Program-made: the position numbers and the translations under genes
Part shown: piece by piece, positions 7,209 through 10,531 of the stretch
Numbering within the stretch: position 1 is the first letter of the stretch
Layout of the letters: each line of letters opens with the position of its first letter
Notes under the pieces: model-generated
The model's input: only the letters and a program-made list of their open reading frames with translations
The model's database searches: none
What the model was told of the DNA's origin: nothing
DNA from: Cyclobacteriaceae bacterium
Lineage (GTDB): Bacteria > Bacteroidota > Bacteroidia > Cytophagales > Cyclobacteriaceae
DNA: 10,531 nucleotides
Assembly (NCBI GenBank): GCA_013140395.1
Contig: JABFSY010000156.1
Span: 1 to 10,531, forward strand
Reading direction: 5' to 3'

Positions 7209-8276
7209 ATTTTTATCGAACCACTCGTAGACTATATTATCGTTGGGCAGGGCTTGGCAGGTTCTTCTTTAGCCATCAGGCTCCTTGAAAGAGGGAAGAA
7301 GGTGTTGGTTTTTGACGAACCGCTGAAAAATAATTGCTCGCGGGTGGCAGCCGGTTTGTTTAACCCAATAACGGGAATCGGAATTGTCAAGACCTGGCTG
7401 GCTGAAGAGCTATTCACTTCGCTTTATGACTTTTATGGCGACTGCGAGAAACTATTTGGGCAACGATTTTTCTTTCCTTCATTGCTTTATCGCCCATTTC
7501 ATTCTGCCGAAGAACAGAATAACTGGATGGTCAAGTCTGGGGAGAACGGGGTGGGTACTTTTGTTGAAAGGATTTACACCGAGTCGGGTTTTGGCGATGA
7601 AGTGAATGATCCATTTGGTGGGATTTTGTTGAATACATGTGGGTATCTGGATACCATATCTTTTTTAGAATCAACCAGAAAATATCTGAGCTCTCATAAT
7701 TCTTGGAGCGATTCCCATTTTGTAGCTGACGATTTAGAGCTATATTCCGAATGGGTTACCTATCGAGGTATTACGGCTCGGAAAATTGTTTTTTGTCAAG
7801 GAATCGAAGCAAATCCTTTTTTTGATTGGCTTCGCATTCGCCCTTTGAAAGGAGAAACCTTAACTATTACGTTAGACTTTGACCCCTCTGTTATTTTTAA
7901 TAAGGGTGATTATGTAGTACCATCTAGTGGATCCTCCTACAAAGTTGGGGCAACCTACGAGTTGAAAAACTTAAGTTGCGAGCTCACCGAAAAAGCCCGG
8001 ATTGAATTGGTTGAGAAGTTAAACGGGCTGTTAACGCATCCCTATTCCATAAAATCTCAAGAATGGGGCATACGACCCACTATTATTGATAGGAGACCGA
8101 TTGTTGGCAGCCACCCGCTACATGAAAATTTAGTAATTTTTAATGGGCTAGGTACCAAAGGAGTGAGTTTAGCTCCTTATTTTTCTGCTCAGGTTGCCGA
8201 TTGGTTGGAGGGCAAAGCGGAAATAATGAAAGAAGTAAATATTAAAAGATTTAATGCGTTATATTCGAAATCTTAA
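7209..8276 (+). CDS. FAD-dependent oxidoreductase, DAO family (start codon uncertain)
   Basis: The protein has a Rossmann FAD-binding site at the N-terminus: VDYIIVGQGLAGSSLAIRL, with the GxGxxG glycines encoded at 7245-7262, followed by the acidic end of beta-2 in VLVFDE. Then come AAGLFNPITG and, near the C-terminus, WGIRPTIIDRRPIVGSHP and FNGLGTKGVSLAPYFSAQVA. These are features of D-amino-acid oxidase-like (DAO) enzymes such as glycine oxidase and the MnmC oxidase domain. The substrate is unknown; an amine or amino acid is the family default. The start is a problem. Between the in-frame TAA at 7179-7181 and the glycine motif there is no ATG, GTG or TTG. The first TTG (7254) lies inside GxGxxG and would destroy the cofactor site. 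Homology suggests the protein begins near GTA 7227 (VDY...). I set the boundary at ATT 7209, the first start codon allowed by code 11, giving 355 residues. The rest of the frame is intact to TAA. It is divergent from the MBL hydrolase gene, and the next plus-strand gene follows after 16 bases. Confidence 0.85.
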   Translation: MFIEPLVDYIIVGQGLAGSSLAIRLLERGKKVLVFDEPLKNNCSRVAAGLFNPITGIGIVKTWLAEELFTSLYDFYGDCEKLFGQRFFFPSLLYRPFHSAEEQNNWMVKSGENGVGTFVERIYTESGFGDEVNDPFGGILLNTCGYLDTISFLESTRKYLSSHNSWSDSHFVADDLELYSEWVTYRGITARKIVFCQGIEANPFFDWLRIRPLKGETLTITLDFDPSVIFNKGDYVVPSSGSSYKVGATYELKNLSCELTEKARIELVEKLNGLLTHPYSIKSQEWGIRPTIIDRRPIVGSHPLHENLVIFNGLGTKGVSLAPYFSAQVADWLEGKAEIMKEVNIKRFNALYSKS

Positions 8277-8282
8277 GAGGAG
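8276..8282 (+). promoter_or_regulatory. Shine-Dalgarno-like AGAGGAG ahead of the TolB-like gene
   Basis: AGAGGAG overlaps the last base of the oxidoreductase stop and lies 10 bases before the ATG at 8293. It is the only strong purine-rich ribosome site seen at a start codon in this window. It supports both the ATG and translation from the same mRNA as the oxidoreductase. Confidence 0.5.
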
Positions 8283-8292
8283 CAGAGCACAT

Positions 8293-10531
8293 ATGAGAAG
8301 GATTTGGAGGGTATTTTTATTCTTTATGCTTGCCGCCAGTATGGCCGATGCACAGCAAACCATTGAAACGTTTGGCCAAAATCGAATTCAGTTCAAAAAA
8401 TTTGATTGGAAGTATCTGAGTTCTGAGAATTTTGATGTCCACTTTTATGGGGAGCGCAGAAAGGTAGCAGAAGAAGCTCTTCAATACCTTGAGTCGGAGT
8501 TTGATAGAATCACTGATTTGATTGGCTTTTACCCATCGCAAAAGACGAAAGTGTTTCTGTACAACTCGGTCACTGATTTACAGCAGAGCAATATTGGCTT
8601 GAATCATACGCGGTATAGTGCAGGTGGTGAGACAGAGTTTGTGAAGCCCTATGCTGAAATCGCTCATCCGGGAAACCTGGAGGAATTCAAAGAGGAATTG
8701 ATTTTCAAGATGTCTGATCTCATGGTGAATGAGATGATGTTTGGGGGTAGTTTAAAAGATATGTTTCAAAATTCAGTACTGCTGAATTTGCCTGACTGGT
8801 TTATTGAAGGAAGCTCTTACTATGTGGCTCGGGGATGGAATGAGGAAATGGACGATTTTGTTCGTCAGTTGGTGCAAAGTAATAAGGTAAATAAAGCGCT
8901 GCGTTTTTCAGGCAAAGAAGCCGCACTGGTAGGCCAATCGATTTGGAACTTTATTGTTGAAAAATATGGGAAGAGTAGCATCAATAACATCCTGAACTAT
9001 ACGCGAATCATTCGCAATGAAGAAAGAAGCATTTTAATCACGCTTGGAATTCCATTTAAGCAGTTGTTAGTGGATTGGCGAGCTTTCTATGGCGGGATGG
9101 AAAAGAAAGTAAGCCAAAGTTATGTGCCATTGGCAGACTCTACTCGGTTTACAGAGAACCATCGAAGAACGCTAACCTACACAACGGTGAAAATCAGCCC
9201 TGATGGGAAGAAGATTGCGTATGCCGAGAATGATCGAGGAAGTTTTACGGTAAAGGTAAAGTCTTTGGAAAGTGGCAAGGAAAAAGTCATTTTAACCGGT
9301 GGGAAGAGAGCGATTAAGCAAACCGTTGACTATCGGGTGCCGTTGCTCAGTTGGGCTGATGCTAATACGCTGGGTGTAATTGGCGTGAAAAAAGGTCAGT
9401 ACCTATTTTGGCTCTATGACCTAAGCACAAAAACGAAACTGCCTCGCGAGTTAGATAAGTTTTCAAATATCAGGAGTTTCAACTTTTCAAATAACGGTCG
9501 ACTCGTAGTGGTGAGTGCGGATTTCGAAGGCCAAAATGATTTGTTCTTGCTGAGCAGCCGAAGAGATAGGACGAAAAGACTAACCAACGACAAGTTTGAC
9601 GATTTGGATCCAGCCTTTATTCCAAATACAAATACAGTTGTTTTTAGTTCTAACAGGACGTCAGATTCGTTGAATGTGTCGGTCAAGGGGCTACAGAGGC
9701 TCTCGCCAAACTACAATCTTTTTTTGTACAATATTGACACTACTGTAAACTCATTGAAGCGCGTCACTAATACGCTGAGTAAGGACTTTCATGTTCGTCC
9801 AGTAGACGAAAATAATTTTTTCTACCTCAGCGATCAGCGTGGCATTACCAACTTGTTTAGATTTAACATGTCTACCGGCATTTATTCGCAGTTGACCAAC
9901 TACAACTCCAGCGTTAAAGATTTTGATATTAACTATGCGAATAAGATGTTAGCTGTAGTGCTTACTCAATCACTTAGAGAAGACATTTTTATTGACTACA
10001 ACCGAAATTTTGATCGCCAGGTTTTTACACCAGCCACGCGCAGAAAGGAAGTTGCCCAAGCGAGGGTGCTTACCGAGCGAAAAAAGAAGGAGCAACCAAA
10101 AGCCACGTCAATTAAGGATTTGATCAATGCCCGCCTGAAAGAAAAGATAGATACTGTAAAATCTGAGCCGCTACGACCTCCTATCGAGCAACCCATAAAA
10201 AAGGATACAGCGAAATCAGTTGTAAAAAACACAGCCGTCAATACAGATGACTATACGTTTGACGAATTAACGCCACCTGTTGCCAAGGCAGATAGCGTTC
10301 CCCAAAAAGATTTATCAAAGCCGACTGAAAAGGCCTTAAACACTGACGACTATGTTTTTGAAGAAGAAGCCATCAAAAACAAACAGCCGAGTGAAACTTT
10401 CCTGACACGCTATATGAAAGCAAGGGAGATAAATCGAGTGAAAGGGCCGTTCCCTTATTTTCCAAAATTCAGCTATGAAAATATTGTCACCAGTTTTGTG
10501 ATTGACCAGCTTCGCGGCCCGGGTTTAAAAT
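8293..10531 (+). CDS. Large secreted TolB-like (PD40 beta-propeller) protein with degenerate peptidase-like N-terminus, partial
   Basis: The frame is open from ATG at 8293 to the right edge, giving 746 codons with no stop. A signal peptide (about 1-20, MRRIWRVFLFFMLAASMADA) precedes QQ, so the protein is exported. Residues about 30-260 resemble the peptidase-MA (gluzincin) region. The motif LPDWFIEGSSYYVARGW (166-182) carries the glutamate of the usual W-x-x-E-G element. However, the stretch where HExxH belongs (about 137-150, IFKMSDLMVNEMMF) has no histidine, so it is probably not an active peptidase. Propeller-type repeats follow: KISPDGKKIAYAEND (about 300-314), FNFSNNGRLVVVSAD, DPAFIPNTNTVVFSSNR and VDENNFFYLSDQRGITNLF (to about 525). 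A basic, proline- and lysine-rich linker (about 580-705) contains two NTDDY motifs. After that, PFPYFPKFSYENIVTSFV looks like the entry to a C-terminal outer-membrane domain, as in related Bacteroidota proteins of about 1000 or more residues. The function is unknown; it is not the classical TolB of Tol-Pal. It lies 16 bases after the oxidoreductase. Confidence 0.8.
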   Translation, partial: MRRIWRVFLFFMLAASMADAQQTIETFGQNRIQFKKFDWKYLSSENFDVHFYGERRKVAEEALQYLESEFDRITDLIGFYPSQKTKVFLYNSVTDLQQSNIGLNHTRYSAGGETEFVKPYAEIAHPGNLEEFKEELIFKMSDLMVNEMMFGGSLKDMFQNSVLLNLPDWFIEGSSYYVARGWNEEMDDFVRQLVQSNKVNKALRFSGKEAALVGQSIWNFIVEKYGKSSINNILNYTRIIRNEERSILITLGIPFKQLLVDWRAFYGGMEKKVSQSYVPLADSTRFTENHRRTLTYTTVKISPDGKKIAYAENDRGSFTVKVKSLESGKEKVILTGGKRAIKQTVDYRVPLLSWADANTLGVIGVKKGQYLFWLYDLSTKTKLPRELDKFSNIRSFNFSNNGRLVVVSADFEGQNDLFLLSSRRDRTKRLTNDKFDDLDPAFIPNTNTVVFSSNRTSDSLNVSVKGLQRLSPNYNLFLYNIDTTVNSLKRVTNTLSKDFHVRPVDENNFFYLSDQRGITNLFRFNMSTGIYSQLTNYNSSVKDFDINYANKMLAVVLTQSLREDIFIDYNRNFDRQVFTPATRRKEVAQARVLTERKKKEQPKATSIKDLINARLKEKIDTVKSEPLRPPIEQPIKKDTAKSVVKNTAVNTDDYTFDELTPPVAKADSVPQKDLSKPTEKALNTDDYVFEEEAIKNKQPSETFLTRYMKAREINRVKGPFPYFPKFSYENIVTSFVIDQLRGPGLK
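10240..10365 (+). repeat. Two NTDDY-(T/V)-F acidic motifs in the linker of the TolB-like protein
   Basis: Residues 650-658 read NTDDYTFDE and residues 683-691 read NTDDYVFEE. They are 33 residues (99 bases) apart and embedded in an otherwise lysine-rich linker. The DNA of the two copies differs at synonymous positions (aca/act, gat/gac), so this is conserved at protein level and not a recent duplication. It may be a short binding motif; its role is unknown. Confidence 0.6.

Noticed and set aside
7254..7256. TTG at 7254 as the start of the FAD oxidoreductase
   Set aside because: It encodes the leucine within GQGLAG. Starting here removes the first beta-strand and two glycines of the FAD-binding motif, while the upstream frame encodes a perfect continuation.
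8317..8541. Minus-strand open frame of 74 codons inside the TolB-like gene
   Set aside because: It is antisense to the signal peptide and N-terminal domain of a well-supported gene and has no recognisable features.

Overview
The window looks like chromosomal DNA from a member of the Bacteroidota, most likely a Cytophagales-type bacterium. The reasons are two adjacent type IX secretion system (T9SS) genes (porU and porV), T9SS-style C-terminal domain motifs, mostly weak or absent Shine-Dalgarno sequences, and TAnnTTTG-like promoter elements. It is densely coded. I see no rRNA, tRNA, CRISPR array or mobile element.

Left part (1-7139, all minus strand). Read in the direction of transcription from 7139 down, this is one compact gene run: an MBL-fold hydrolase of the glyoxalase II/YcbL type, pssA (phosphatidylserine synthase), porU (T9SS sortase), porV (T9SS outer-membrane shuttle) and an M16-family peptidase homologue that runs off the left edge. 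Junctions are tight: a 4-base ATGA overlap, then 2 bases, then 23 bases (measured from the original porU end), then 4 bases. This suggests one transcript. PorU and PorV work together at the outer membrane: PorV carries cargo, and PorU removes the cargo's C-terminal signal and attaches the cargo to a surface glycolipid.

Middle (7140-7208). This is a short divergent intergenic region with a possible -7 promoter element facing each way.

Right part (from about 7209, plus strand). First comes a DAO-type FAD-dependent oxidoreductase with no conventional start codon before its FAD-binding glycine motif. Sixteen bases later a large secreted protein begins. It has a degenerate peptidase-like N-terminus, TolB-like (PD40) propeller repeats, a charged linker and the start of a probable outer-membrane C-terminal domain, and it runs off the right edge.

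The most striking observation is an in-frame TAG (2528-2530) in porU. It sits where a tryptophan of the C-terminal sorting domain is expected, and 40 intact codons that clearly complete that domain follow in the same frame. PorU as encoded is therefore truncated by a single-base change, or the base call is wrong. The second oddity is the missing start codon of the oxidoreductase. I see no wholly new system. The unusual points are these two lesions and the linkage of a T9SS sortase to phospholipid synthesis.
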